Part shown: positions 1 to 8,365 of the stretch, in pieces
Layout of the letters: the number at the start of each line of letters is the position of its first letter
How positions within the stretch are numbered: the stretch's first letter is position 1
Assembly (NCBI RefSeq): GCF_029846635.1
Contig: NZ_JARVTG010000002.1
Location: 2,114,786 to 2,178,785 of the forward strand
Origin: Pokkaliibacter sp. MBI-7
GTDB taxonomy: Bacteria > Pseudomonadota > Gammaproteobacteria > Pseudomonadales > Balneatricaceae
Reading direction: 5' to 3'
Length of the DNA: 64,000 nt
The notes under the pieces: generated by a model
Told to the model about the DNA's origin: nothing
Database searches by the model: none
What the model saw: the letters and a program-made list of their open reading frames with translations, nothing else
Position numbers and translations under genes: made by a program

Positions 1-294
1 GGACAGGGGGTACGCCATTTCCCCGTCATATTCCCGGATCTGTTCAGTCATGAACAGATGGCTGAGGCCGCCCAATTATTGCCAGGGCTGGCCAACAGCT
101 CGGTGGTTTCAGCCGGGCTATGCAATATCGATGTGACCTGTTACGGCGACAGCCCGTCATTGCAGCGGGCCAGCCGCAGCGTCGATACCCGCATCATCAA
201 TACCTATTCCCTGCTACACGGGTTTGCCGATCTGGCTGACCTGCCGCCCGGTCTGCAGTCCCTCGTCCCTCACAAGGAGTCACACCATGACTAA
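1..294 (+). CDS. C-terminal part of an unidentified protein (gene starts before the window)
   Basis: The reading frame is open from the first base to a TAA at 292-294, so about 97 C-terminal residues are present and the start lies outside the window. The visible part holds no motif I recognise. It overlaps the next gene by 8 bases, whose ATG lies at 287, and contains that gene's Shine-Dalgarno AAGGAG at 273-278, so the two are probably translationally coupled. Its place upstream of the ParB and DUF2857 genes suggests a member of the ICE replication and partition module, but the function is unknown. Confidence 0.6.
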   Translation, partial: GQGVRHFPVIFPDLFSHEQMAEAAQLLPGLANSSVVSAGLCNIDVTCYGDSPSLQRASRSVDTRIINTYSLLHGFADLADLPPGLQSLVPHKESHHD

Positions 295-1048
295 TGCCTC
301 CCTGTTTAGTCCGTTGTTCACCCTGAGCAGCCAGGATCTGGTACGCCATTACCAGCAGGCCATCGAGTACCTGCTTCCTGTTGCCCTCCTGGACACGGAG
401 GGTGCTCGTGTCACTGCCCAGGTGCTGCTGTCAGCCTATAACGGCGATGACTATCAGCTGGACATCACTGATCTCGGACGGTTTGGTGCCGGTGAGGACG
501 CGATCATGAACGCCATCCTGACCGTGGTTTACGCACGAGCACGTACTGGAATAAAGCCTCAGGGGCTGATCGATAACGGCGATGCCCTCTTTTATGCGTT
601 GGTCCAGCGCTGGAATGTGCTGCATGCCAGCGTTCGCATTCAGCACCAGTACCACAAGTATGGCTGGCAGGCCCCGATGCAGTCCATGGGCCCCGAGGTG
701 CTCAATCACCATTACCAGCAGGCGGTAGAGCGCCTGCTGGCCTCGGCCCAGCAGGAGACCAGCTTGGGACGTATCGCCGCCCAGATACTGCTCTCGGCGT
801 ATGACGGTACGTATTACCAGTGGAATATTGCCCGCCTGTCACTCGCTCTTGACGCGAAAGAGGAGCTGCTAAGCGCCATCCTGATGGTGGTTTACGCACG
901 GGCGTGCACGGGAAAAGGGCCTCAGGAGCTGATCGACGACGGCGATGCCCGCTTTGCAGCCCTGGTCACACGCTGGCCTCAGCTGTCACTCTCAGCGCTC
1001 ATTGAACGCCTCGGCTATGTCCATGGTCAGGAGGTGTGCCATGACTAG
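287..1048 (+). CDS. Tandem-repeat protein with two DUF7673-like domains
   Basis: This 253-residue protein is two copies of one domain of about 90 residues. Each copy begins HYQQA(I/V)E.LL, continues with a (V/I)AAQ(V/I)LLSAY(N/D)G stretch, then an AIL.VVYARA.TG.PQ.LID.GDA segment and ends in L(V).RW. The pattern resembles the DUF7673 family that I associate with ICE replication regions. The start at 287 is chosen over an in-frame upstream ATG at 224 because AAGGAG sits at 273-278. No catalytic residues are evident and the protein looks soluble and helical. Its molecular role is unknown. Confidence 0.75.
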   Translation: MTNASLFSPLFTLSSQDLVRHYQQAIEYLLPVALLDTEGARVTAQVLLSAYNGDDYQLDITDLGRFGAGEDAIMNAILTVVYARARTGIKPQGLIDNGDALFYALVQRWNVLHASVRIQHQYHKYGWQAPMQSMGPEVLNHHYQQAVERLLASAQQETSLGRIAAQILLSAYDGTYYQWNIARLSLALDAKEELLSAILMVVYARACTGKGPQELIDDGDARFAALVTRWPQLSLSALIERLGYVHGQEVCHD

Positions 1049-1502
1049 GTCGTTCTCTTCACACTTTTTCCACTTCCCGCTGTCGTTGGAGCATGAAGAG
1101 GCGCTGGATCAGGACTACCCCGCCGCGGTGGAGCAGTTGCTGGCCAGCACAGAGGGGCAGCACGGCGAGGCAACCATCCGTTGCCTGCTGGCGTTTTACG
1201 CTGGCGATCTGCCCTATTTCAAGCAACTGGAAGCTCACGATCAATCAGCGTTCTTCAACGTGCTGTATGGCTACGCGGCTACAGGCCGCCTGCCCCATCA
1301 GGTCATCTTCGCTGGGGACGACCGCTTTCAGGCGTTGTGGGCACGTCACGCCCAGACGCCCCGATCTGCGGAGCGCACCAACATCGATGCTCTGCCCCGA
1401 ACCGTCTTTGACGGGCCCCCTGACACCCCACTGTCCCATGACGTGATGCTGGCCTTCCGGGCACGCCAGCATCACGCCGTGGCTCCGTTTCATTCGCGCT
1501 AG
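1041..1502 (+). CDS. Single-domain DUF7673-like protein
   Basis: This 153-residue protein carries a third copy of the domain found twice in the preceding gene: DYPAAVEQLLAS, a CLLAFYAGDLPYF stretch, FNVLYGYAATGRLP, and GDDRFQALWARH. About 60 residues without a recognisable motif follow. The ATG at 1041 overlaps the upstream stop by 8 bases and has GGAGG in front (1030-1034), so the pair is an overlapping two-gene unit that probably arose by domain duplication. Function unknown; an accessory maintenance role is inferred only from position. Confidence 0.75.
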   Translation: MTRSFSSHFFHFPLSLEHEEALDQDYPAAVEQLLASTEGQHGEATIRCLLAFYAGDLPYFKQLEAHDQSAFFNVLYGYAATGRLPHQVIFAGDDRFQALWARHAQTPRSAERTNIDALPRTVFDGPPDTPLSHDVMLAFRARQHHAVAPFHSR

Positions 1503-1651
1503 AAGGACTTTGGCATGACTCACCACGACTCGATTTCACCCTGGATGCGATCAACACCCCCAACGTCGACGGGCAGCGTGCGGAGTCATGCCGAAGTCCT
1601 GCTGTTATCAATATCACTACCTGAGCCACCGAACCGCGCAGGAGCCTGCTT

Positions 1652-3487
1652 ATGAGTAAAAAAGTCACCGCCGAGGCCATGCGGGCCAACCTGCTACGCC
1701 CTGTTCCTAGTGCCAGCCATTCGGGCGCTATCGCCTTTTCTGATCCCATAGCGGATACGCCCATGGTCCTGACGGTCGATCAGTTACGGCCTTTCGACAA
1801 CAACCCCCGGTTGTCGCGTAATCCGCTGTATGAAGACATCAAAGCCTCGATTCTGAAGCGCGGGTTGGACAACCCGCCCCCAGTAACCCGTAGGCCCGGG
1901 GAGACCTATTACATCATCCGTAATGGTGGCAACACGCGCCTGGCGATCCTCAATGAGTTGTGGGCAGAAACACAGGACGAGCGCTTTTTCAGGATCCCTG
2001 TGTTGTTCAAACCCTGGAAATTGCTGGATGTCGACGGTCACGAGAGCGCGACTATCGGCGAACTGGATACCTTGGTCGGCCACCTGGCCGAAAACGCCCT
2101 GCGCTCGGATCTGACCTTTATCGAAAAAGCCCTGGGTGTTGCCCGTGCCCGAGCGCTGTACGAGCAGCAGGAAGGGGCGGCGATCTCTCAGCGGGAACTG
2201 GCCCGAAGACTAAAGGAAGACGGCTTTCCTATTGAGCAGTCGCATATATCGCGTATGGAAGCAGCGATCCGTGACCTCTACCCCTGCATCCCCAATCTGC
2301 TAACGCTGGGCATGGGCCGTCCACAGATTGAACAGCTGCTAAAAATGCGCTCTGGCGCCTGGGAATACTGGAGAACGTTTATACCCCAGCCCGAAGAGCG
2401 GGAAGGCCTGTTCCAGCTTGGCTGGAACGAGACACTGCAGCAACATGACAATGACGAGGAGGCCGCGCTGATCGCATTAGCGAACAGTACGGAGATCATA
2501 CGGTTTTTCACGGAAGACCTGGCCGGCTGGCTCTCGCGAGTGACCCGCGAGCTGAACCCGGATAACCCGGAGATGCAGAAACCCGGGACGCGCCACAATA
2601 ACAACGCGCTCCTGTTTCTGCAGGGCGGGACCACCAAAGAGAAGTGGCTGGAGATCGACGCCGAGCTTGCGACCGAGTCGGCGGCAGCGGCCATTCGCGA
2701 CGCAGAGCGCGAAGAACGACGGCTAAAAATGGAGGAAGGCCGGGAACGGGCCAACGAGCGCAGAGCGGCAGAAGCTGCTGCCGCCCAGGCCGGTAACAGC
2801 GTGCCGGACGACGATCGCCTCGATGACGACTACGCGGAGGAGCAGCTGGATCTGATTGACGATCAGGCACCGCTGCCCCTGTCCAGTTCCGCCCAGACAG
2901 TGGTCCATCCTGGTGCCAGCCACACACTCACCCCGTCGGTAAATACGGTCGTGACCACCACGCCCGGGTCTCATGCAGCCCCCACTCCACTGGGTCCCAC
3001 CCCCACGCCCGCCCCGGTGTTCCCGGCCAGCAGTCCAGCCCCTGCGGTCACCCCGGTGGCAGCCCCTGCTGTTGCCCCCACGCCAGTGACCCCTGCCGTC
3101 CTGCCCAGGACAACGGTGGTTGATCCTGGTCTCGGATTTGACGATCTGTGGGCCATTGACGAGGCCATCTCGACCGATGAGCTCCAGTATCAGGCGGCGG
3201 ACATTGCCATGGTCATGGCCATGATGGCCGGTGTGCCGGAGCTGGTTGATATGGATAGCGATGCTCTGATGGGCTTTGTCGTCCAGCCCGAAGCCCTGGA
3301 CGACCTGGCCACCCCCGCTGCAGGGCAGCTGGCTCAGTGGCTGAGCCTGCTGACTAGCACAGATGCTGGCCATTTCGATTTTCCCGCGCATGCGCTGCTG
3401 ATGGGCGACCTGCCCGATGCAGACGTGTTGCGCTTATTCCGGTTGATCCGGCTCGGGCGTGTTGTCCGCAGCCGGACTCAGCACTAA
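1652..3487 (+). CDS. parB: ParB family protein of PFGI-1-class ICEs
   Basis: This 611-residue protein has a ParB/sulfiredoxin-like N-terminal domain with the typical ICE signature: LRPFDNNPRLSRNP near residue 50, GLDNPPPVTRRPGE near residue 72, and NGGNTRL near residue 92. A helix-turn-helix-like stretch follows (QRELARRLKEDGFPIEQSHISRM, residues about 183-205). The middle is charged and probably coiled-coil (EEERRLKMEEGRERANERRA), then a long Pro/Ala/Thr/Val linker, then a C-terminal helical domain. The length and linker match the PFGI-1 ICE ParB family (TIGR03764 as I recall). It probably acts in partition or stable maintenance of the excised circle. AGGAG precedes the ATG. Confidence 0.9.
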   Translation: MSKKVTAEAMRANLLRPVPSASHSGAIAFSDPIADTPMVLTVDQLRPFDNNPRLSRNPLYEDIKASILKRGLDNPPPVTRRPGETYYIIRNGGNTRLAILNELWAETQDERFFRIPVLFKPWKLLDVDGHESATIGELDTLVGHLAENALRSDLTFIEKALGVARARALYEQQEGAAISQRELARRLKEDGFPIEQSHISRMEAAIRDLYPCIPNLLTLGMGRPQIEQLLKMRSGAWEYWRTFIPQPEEREGLFQLGWNETLQQHDNDEEAALIALANSTEIIRFFTEDLAGWLSRVTRELNPDNPEMQKPGTRHNNNALLFLQGGTTKEKWLEIDAELATESAAAAIRDAEREERRLKMEEGRERANERRAAEAAAAQAGNSVPDDDRLDDDYAEEQLDLIDDQAPLPLSSSAQTVVHPGASHTLTPSVNTVVTTTPGSHAAPTPLGPTPTPAPVFPASSPAPAVTPVAAPAVAPTPVTPAVLPRTTVVDPGLGFDDLWAIDEAISTDELQYQAADIAMVMAMMAGVPELVDMDSDALMGFVVQPEALDDLATPAAGQLAQWLSLLTSTDAGHFDFPAHALLMGDLPDADVLRLFRLIRLGRVVRSRTQH

Positions 3488-3517
3488 CCCAACCCGTACC
3501 AAAAGGATATAAGGAAG

Positions 3518-4219
3518 ATGTCCCTTTCCCCACGCTTAGTTCATGTATTAAACCAGGCGCTCATCACCGAGATCATGAGCACCATTGAACGGGGCGATCT
3601 GGCCCGCCTGCAGGATCTGGGCGTCGAGGCCGACGATGCCGCCATGCTGCAGTTGCTGTCCGCAACGGCGTTTGCTCGTCTGTGCAACTGCACCGTGCCT
3701 ATGGCCGAAGTGTCGGTGAACCGTGCAGTGTTGAGGAACGTTGTGCGACGGTTGCTGAATGACAGCAACCGGGATGAGCGCATGGTGAGAGCGATGAACC
3801 TGGGCGCCTCCTACTCACTGCTTGAAGAGTTCTTTGGACTGAACTCCACCGAGGCGGCTTCTGTGCGCCGACTGCAGGGCATTCAGATCTCCTCAGGCCG
3901 GCAGCAAATGCCGTCAGAGGAGCAGGAAAAAGCGCTGTGGGAGCGGTGGCACGAAGTGGTGCAGCCAGAGGCTGCAGAAAGCACGGATGCCTTCCTCGAA
4001 GCCATGTGCCGACTGACGGAAGAGGCCCGCGATGGCCTCTTTGGACCTGATCAGGCGCAGCTCTCGCTTGCCAGCTGCTGGCATCTGGTCAGTGGCTGGA
4101 TCGAGGACGAGCGGTTGTTCGGCAAGGGGGTGAAGGCATTCCGTGCCCGTCATCTGCGTGAACAAAGCCATACTGACAGCATGGTACGGCACGTCAGACT
4201 GCTGAAAAAGCCTGCCTAA
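3518..4219 (+). CDS. DUF2857 / STY4526 family ICE protein
   Basis: This 233-residue protein belongs to the DUF2857 (STY4526/YPO1902) family of pathogenicity-island and ICE proteins. Its features include the ARLCNCTVPMAEVSVN.A.L region and LGASYSLLEEFFGLNSTEAASVRRLQGI, a helix-turn-helix-like segment near residues 95-125. The order ParB - DUF2857 - STY4528 reproduces the SPI-7/PFGI-1 replication region. AAGGA precedes the ATG. The family is usually annotated as a replication or regulatory protein without experimental detail; a DNA-binding role is inferred from the helix-turn-helix-like part. Confidence 0.85.
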   Translation: MSLSPRLVHVLNQALITEIMSTIERGDLARLQDLGVEADDAAMLQLLSATAFARLCNCTVPMAEVSVNRAVLRNVVRRLLNDSNRDERMVRAMNLGASYSLLEEFFGLNSTEAASVRRLQGIQISSGRQQMPSEEQEKALWERWHEVVQPEAAESTDAFLEAMCRLTEEARDGLFGPDQAQLSLASCWHLVSGWIEDERLFGKGVKAFRARHLREQSHTDSMVRHVRLLKKPA

Positions 4220-4225
4220 GCGCCT

Positions 4226-5545
4226 GTGACGATCACCATCAAAGCGCGCCCGCATAAAAGCTGGGGGATGGTCATGAGGATCAACCCAGGCTTAATGCCG
4301 CATATCGTGCAGCGCTACTGCCATGACGAGCAGGTGTTACGGCACCTGCTCGATGGCGATCTCCTTGTACGCGAGGGGGATGAGCCCTATCGTCACCCCC
4401 TGCGTCTGGCCATCCAGACCGCCCTGGATGAACGCGAGCAGAAGCAAGAACAGAAGAAGGCGATCCTGCCCGGCAAAGTCCTGCATGGCCGTCAGCCCTA
4501 CATGTACCCCGGCCTGTATATCGGTACAGGCAACCGCTGTGGCCATCGTCCCCAGCGTCCTGTTAATGAGCGGATCGCTAACCCCCTGGTGGATTTTGAC
4601 GATCTGCCCCAGGCCATTCAGCGCATCCGCAACGTCTTTCTGAGCAGCGGCACCCATGGCCACGAATACCAGGGTGCTGTGTCGCCGGTCTACGATAGCC
4701 CGCGTCTCTACCCACTGTTCACCAACTCCGGCAAGGCCAACCTGGACGGAACGCCCCGCTGCGATCGCTCAGAGTTACGCCTCATTGAGGTGCGGGTACT
4801 GGCCACCATGGTAGAAATGGCCAATTTTGCCAGTACCGGCGATGACATCCACATTGGCACCCCGCGCGATGACGGATCATTCAGCCATCGATCCATGCTG
4901 GAGATTGCCCTGTCAGCCAGTACACCGGATGGTGACTGCCTTGTTGAACCGGAAAACCCCCACCTTCCCCTCGGTCTTTGGACGTTCCGCCCTACGCAGC
5001 GCTATCGCCGTGCCACCAAAGCCCTGAAGAACAAAGGCCACCTGACGGTCGTACAGCGCTATGAAGAACGCGATGGCCACAAGTACGCCCTCACGGCAGT
5101 GAAATCGATCAGCGCCGCTTCCCTGATTTCGCTGGGTGTTGTCAGCGAACGGCAGTTACGCGAGTTCCGTGACAACCGCCGGCGTGAGCTGGCCAAACGG
5201 CGTAATATCTGGCGCGCCACGCGCCCAGACTTTGTGGCAAAACGGCAAGCCGAGCGCGAAGCCCGCGCCAAAGTGCGGGGCCAGTTGCGCCCCAGTAATT
5301 TGGCGGGTCGCTGCCGCCCTGGGTATACCCCGCTCGAAAAAACACCGGAGCAACAGCTGGCAGCCAGCCTCTGGCAGCGTTACCGGGGCTACCAGCACCT
5401 GCTGATGTCCAGTCTCTGCCGCGAGCAGGAGCAACATGGCCATCCCCCCTACTGGGTGAGAGAGCGGGTCAGGCAGCAGCTGCAGCCGTTTGAAACATGG
5501 AAAGAGCAGCAACCTGAACACGAACACGCCGAGGCCGCCCACTGA
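4226..5545 (+). CDS. STY4528 family pathogenicity-island replication protein
   Basis: A 439-residue, strongly basic protein directly downstream of the DUF2857 gene. The position, length and PYMYPGLYIG segment fit the STY4528 family of island replication proteins. It contains a predicted helix-turn-helix-like central part (SISAASLISLGVVSERQLREFRDNRRRELAKRRN) and an Arg-rich C-terminal half. The GTG at 4226 lies 6 bases after the previous stop but has no clear Shine-Dalgarno; an in-frame ATG at 4274 behind GGGGG may be the true start. Replication of the excised ICE is the likely role, inferred from the family name and neighbourhood. Confidence 0.8.
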   Translation: MTITIKARPHKSWGMVMRINPGLMPHIVQRYCHDEQVLRHLLDGDLLVREGDEPYRHPLRLAIQTALDEREQKQEQKKAILPGKVLHGRQPYMYPGLYIGTGNRCGHRPQRPVNERIANPLVDFDDLPQAIQRIRNVFLSSGTHGHEYQGAVSPVYDSPRLYPLFTNSGKANLDGTPRCDRSELRLIEVRVLATMVEMANFASTGDDIHIGTPRDDGSFSHRSMLEIALSASTPDGDCLVEPENPHLPLGLWTFRPTQRYRRATKALKNKGHLTVVQRYEERDGHKYALTAVKSISAASLISLGVVSERQLREFRDNRRRELAKRRNIWRATRPDFVAKRQAEREARAKVRGQLRPSNLAGRCRPGYTPLEKTPEQQLAASLWQRYRGYQHLLMSSLCREQEQHGHPPYWVRERVRQQLQPFETWKEQQPEHEHAEAAH

Positions 5546-6221
5546 AGGCGCCACGGCCTCCCCTTGCCTGAATTTCTCCCCTCATCGCACTACCGGCCTT
5601 TGCCACCTCCAGATTGATCGTTATTTAACCTAAAACACCGATCCCACCCACGTCGACCACCCCGGCGCGTCCTGAACGACCGCGATCACGGCGTTATTAA
5701 CCAGATAGTTAAAAATTAAGTGTCAGTAGTTTTGATTTAACTGTCAGCACTATTCTTTTAAGTGTCCTCTGCCTCTTTATCTGCTTGGAAATCTGCTTAA
5801 TCTTCTGGCAGCTGCGCTGCTGAAAATGAAGCGGCCTCTCGATGCCCTTCGGGCATGCGGCCTTACGCGGGCCAGCCCGCACCCGGACGGGGCTGCGCCC
5901 CATCTCCCGCACTGCAGGTGTACTACTGAATGCACCGTACTATGCGCACATCATCGGTTACTCAGGGCGCGGGAGGGCGCAGAATCGGCCTATTGTTCCG
6001 TGCCCGCGACAATGGCCACGGGGCGCTCAGAGGGGCAAACCGCCGTGGTGACGGGACAGATGGGCGGGTACCGGCGCGGGCAGACATGGCATCCCTCTGC
6101 CTGGCCGTGCAGCGCCTATTCTGGGGCTGCGCCCCAGCCCCCCGGTGTCCAGAAAACACGGCAGTGGGTTTTGATGGACTATTGGGCTACAATGTGGCCC
6201 ATAAAACTGGAGGAACGTATC
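5546..6221. other. Gene-free stretch with short GC-rich hairpins
   Basis: There is no convincing gene here. The first half is AT-rich, and 5826-5901 then holds three short perfect hairpins: ATGCCC-TTC-GGGCAT (5842-5856), GCGGGC-CA-GCCCGC (5867-5880) and GGGGC-TGC-GCCCC (5889-5901). Another TGGGGC-TGC-GCCCCA hairpin lies near 6122-6136. The long open frame that continues from here into dinJ is not supported by a ribosome binding site. Confidence 0.5.
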
Positions 6222-6485
6222 ATGTCCGCAAACGCTGTTGTCCGTGCCCGTATCGACGCACACATTAAAGAAGAAGCATCGACTGTACTGGCGACGATGG
6301 GCCTCACTGTGTCCGATGCTTTCCGCATCCTGCTGACACGTGTGGCCCACGATAAGGCGTTGCCGTTCGAGCCGCTGGTACCGAACGAAACCACCATTGC
6401 GGCCATGCGTGAGGCCCGTGCCGGTAACCTCAAGGGCTTCGACAGTGTTGAGGCGCTGATGGCAGGCCTTCATGCGGAGGATTGA
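6222..6485 (+). CDS. dinJ: DinJ/RelB-type antitoxin
   Basis: An 87-residue protein of the RelB/DinJ antitoxin family. The N-terminal ribbon-helix-helix part is recognisable (VVRARIDAHIKEEASTVL, then MGLTVSDAFRILLTRV). The C-terminal tail should wrap the toxin and inhibit it. The ATG at 6222 is preceded by TGGAGGAA (6208-6215), and the much longer open frame upstream is ignored. The toxin gene begins inside its 3' end with a 14-base overlap, the normal arrangement. The antitoxin would be expected to repress its own operon. Confidence 0.92.
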   Translation: MSANAVVRARIDAHIKEEASTVLATMGLTVSDAFRILLTRVAHDKALPFEPLVPNETTIAAMREARAGNLKGFDSVEALMAGLHAED

Positions 6486-6753
6486 GCACACCGGGCAGTT
6501 CAAACGCGACTATAAGCGAGAAGCGAAGGGGTCACATCGTGCCACGCTCGATACAGAACTCATGCCCATCGTACAAATTCTCGCCTGTGATCAAGCGCTG
6601 GAGCCGCGTCACCGTGATCACGCACTGACGGGGAACTGGAATGACCACCGGGACTGTCACATCAAGCCTGACCTGGTGTTGATCTACCGGAAGCTAAATA
6701 ACGAGGTGTTACAGCTCGTCCGCCTCGGTTCGCACAGTGAGCTTGGGCTATGA
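6472..6753 (+). CDS. yafQ: YafQ-type mRNA interferase toxin
   Basis: A 93-residue toxin of the RelE/YafQ fold that would cleave mRNA on the ribosome. The residues matching E. coli YafQ are His50, His63, Asp67 and His88, in the strings RDH, RDCHIKPD and GSH. The aromatic residue near the E. coli C-terminus (Phe91 in GTHAALFG) is replaced by Gly (GSHSELGL). The GGAGG that serves as its ribosome binding site lies within the end of dinJ. The pair probably stabilises the ICE. Confidence 0.92.
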   Translation: MRRIEHTGQFKRDYKREAKGSHRATLDTELMPIVQILACDQALEPRHRDHALTGNWNDHRDCHIKPDLVLIYRKLNNEVLQLVRLGSHSELGL

Positions 6754-6788
6754 TCTAAAGCCATTTCCCGCCACAGAAGGACATACCG

Positions 6789-7169
6789 ATGGCCAGCCCC
6801 GAAAAGCGACGTCATCGCGCCAAGCAAAAAGCAAAAGAAGGCCGCATCATCAGGCAGTTTGACAAACGTCTTGCCGCCCTTGATCGGGAAATTGCAGCGC
6901 TCGATGCCCGTGACGCTCAGATCAAAAACGAGATCTCGTCCGCCATGATGGCGCAGCTGGTGAATGCGCCTTACACCTATGACGACTGGGCGGAGGATTA
7001 CCTGGCCGGCATTGATGAGTCGCATCCGTTGTACGACCATCTCAATTGGGGGGATGAGATGCCGGATCCGGCAGACATCATTGCCCTGGCCAGGCAGCTG
7101 AATCTGCCCGACTTTTACGAGCAGGCCGAACTGCTGTACCAGCAGGACCAGGCACGCCGACAACCATAA
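6789..7169 (+). CDS. Unknown protein with charged N-terminus
   Basis: 126 residues. The first 50 are highly charged and probably coiled-coil (EKRRHRAKQKAKEG, FDKRLAALDREIAALDARDAQIKNEI); the rest is acidic and aromatic (YTYDDWAEDYL). GAAGGA precedes the ATG by a good distance. It lies 35 bases after yafQ and may be cotranscribed. I do not recognise the family. Confidence 0.65.
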   Translation: MASPEKRRHRAKQKAKEGRIIRQFDKRLAALDREIAALDARDAQIKNEISSAMMAQLVNAPYTYDDWAEDYLAGIDESHPLYDHLNWGDEMPDPADIIALARQLNLPDFYEQAELLYQQDQARRQP

Positions 7170-7217
7170 GAAAAACCACTTTTACAGCATCAGACGCATC
7201 AGTAAGGACAGTTATTC

Positions 7218-7904
7218 ATGAGTTTACTCGTTCTGCCGACAGGGATGTCGGTTCGCCCTGCAGAGCCTACACTGGATCGTGAAGGGCAGTCCCACGGATA
7301 TATTTTTCGGGATACCGTGCTCGGTGATGTGGGTATGTTGCTGGTCCGTATCTGGATGGATGTCAAAAATCCGGCGGCCACTACCGGCTTTTTTCATGTC
7401 GAAGCCATGGGCGAGCCGGACGATCCCATGACGGCCAGGCGAAAAGCCTGCTTTGACAGCGTGGCGGATGAGATAACCACCGTGCTGAATGCCCTGCCCG
7501 CCTTCAACACCATTGAGGATGTCACCGCAATCCTTCCCGACACCAGCACCACGGTCCGCCCCCTGCACTATCGTCGGCAGCAGAGCAAGGCCCTACTGTG
7601 TGCGAAATGCCACCAGGATGCAGTCATGCTCTATTACTCCGACGCCCGGAGCCCGGCTGAATTTTACGATGTGGCACGCCATAGCTACGCCGCTGTGGCC
7701 CTAGCCAGCGAGATGGGAGCAGGCCTGGTCGCCTGGGTGGTAGGAGAGGAAACCACGTCACTCAGTGATGACGAGCGGTACTTCCCAGTGATGCAGTTCT
7801 ACCCCGAATACGCGCCGGTACGCATGTACTCAAAACAGGAAATCGCTCAGCTGACCAGCGCTGCTGTGCGCAGGCACTGTCCGCCGACCATCGTGTCTCA
7901 TTAA
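7218..7904 (+). CDS. Unknown protein
   Basis: 228 residues, start ATG 7218 with AAGGA at 7203-7207. It is neither secreted nor membranous by eye. One Cys-x2-Cys pair (LLCAKCHQDAV) is present near residue 132. No family is recognised. A 60-bp repeat follows within 10 bases of its stop. Confidence 0.65.
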   Translation: MSLLVLPTGMSVRPAEPTLDREGQSHGYIFRDTVLGDVGMLLVRIWMDVKNPAATTGFFHVEAMGEPDDPMTARRKACFDSVADEITTVLNALPAFNTIEDVTAILPDTSTTVRPLHYRRQQSKALLCAKCHQDAVMLYYSDARSPAEFYDVARHSYAAVALASEMGAGLVAWVVGEETTSLSDDERYFPVMQFYPEYAPVRMYSKQEIAQLTSAAVRRHCPPTIVSH

Positions 7905-8301
7905 GCCGCCCCAACCCTCTGTCCCGCCGTCAGGCTTGATGCAGGACGGCACTACTGCTTTGTTCCGATACAGGGCTGTCTCCCCAACTTCCGCCCCACA
8001 ATCCAGATCCAATCCTATCAGGAGCAGTCGGCATAGCCTGAATGCATTGGGAGCCCACCCGCGCGCCTCAAGCTGATCCTCCTGACCTTCCCGATACGCC
8101 GGAAAACCAGAAATTTCCGCCACGCCCCTGACGACTAAAGCAGTCTTGTCACCCGTCACGATCTGGCCATTCAGTCGCCATGTAGCGCGTCGATCAGTGG
8201 GCACGGCAAGCGTTCCCGCCCCATGTCAACAGCTTAACGTCCCAATCCGCCCGTTTCGTGAGCAGGCCCCAGGTACAACACCTGGGAGAATAGGGTATTT
8301 A
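7905..8301. other. Intergenic stretch with repeat copy A and a possible minus-strand remnant
   Basis: The plus strand holds no gene. On the minus strand an open frame (8204 down to 7830) runs from a GTG without a ribosome binding site and reads a protein-like segment (TALVVRGVAEISGF, EDQLEARGWAPNAF) across the repeat and into the end of the upstream gene. It may be a decayed gene or chance. Confidence 0.3.
7911..7970 (+). repeat. Dispersed repeat, copy A
   Basis: A stretch of about 57 bases containing CCGCCGTCAGGCTTGATGCA and CTGCTTTGTTCCGA. Near-identical copies begin at 9056 and 11466. This copy lies between an unknown gene and the kfrA-like gene and lacks the ATPase-gene homology that follows copies B and C. 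Confidence 0.85.
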
Positions 8302-8337
8302 TTTGTTTGTTTGTTTGTTTGTTTGTTTTGATATAAT
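8302..8337 (+). promoter_or_regulatory. Promoter with (TTTG)6 microsatellite upstream of the kfrA-like gene
   Basis: Six perfect TTTG units occupy 8302-8325, followed by TTTTG and a consensus -10 TATAAT at 8332-8337. A -35 at normal spacing falls inside the repeat, so the number of units would change the -35 sequence and spacing. Promoter activity is inferred from the -10 only. Confidence 0.6.
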
Positions 8338-8343
8338 GAGATT

Positions 8344-8353
8344 ATCACGTGAT
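8344..8353. promoter_or_regulatory. Palindrome ATCACGTGAT, possible KfrA operator
   Basis: A perfect 10-bp palindrome lies just downstream of the -10 and 12 bases before the kfrA-like start codon. KfrA-type proteins are autorepressors that bind operators at their own promoters, so this is a reasonable candidate site. Binding is inferred. Confidence 0.4.
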
Positions 8354-8365
8354 GGAGGATCGGTT

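Noticed and set aside
2723..3391. Long minus-strand ORF opposite parB (222 codons)
   Set aside because: It is Gly/Arg-rich, lacks a ribosome binding site and lies fully inside a well-supported gene; a codon-bias shadow.
5709..5912. Minus-strand frame reading GRSPVRVRAGP, a pattern often produced by tRNA genes
   Set aside because: The underlying DNA shows only short GC hairpins; no acceptor stem, anticodon arm or T-loop can be drawn.
8302..8325. (TTTG)6 as a translational phase-variation tract inside the kfrA reading frame
   Set aside because: The supported kfrA start lies downstream at 8366, so unit changes would act on the promoter and not on the frame.
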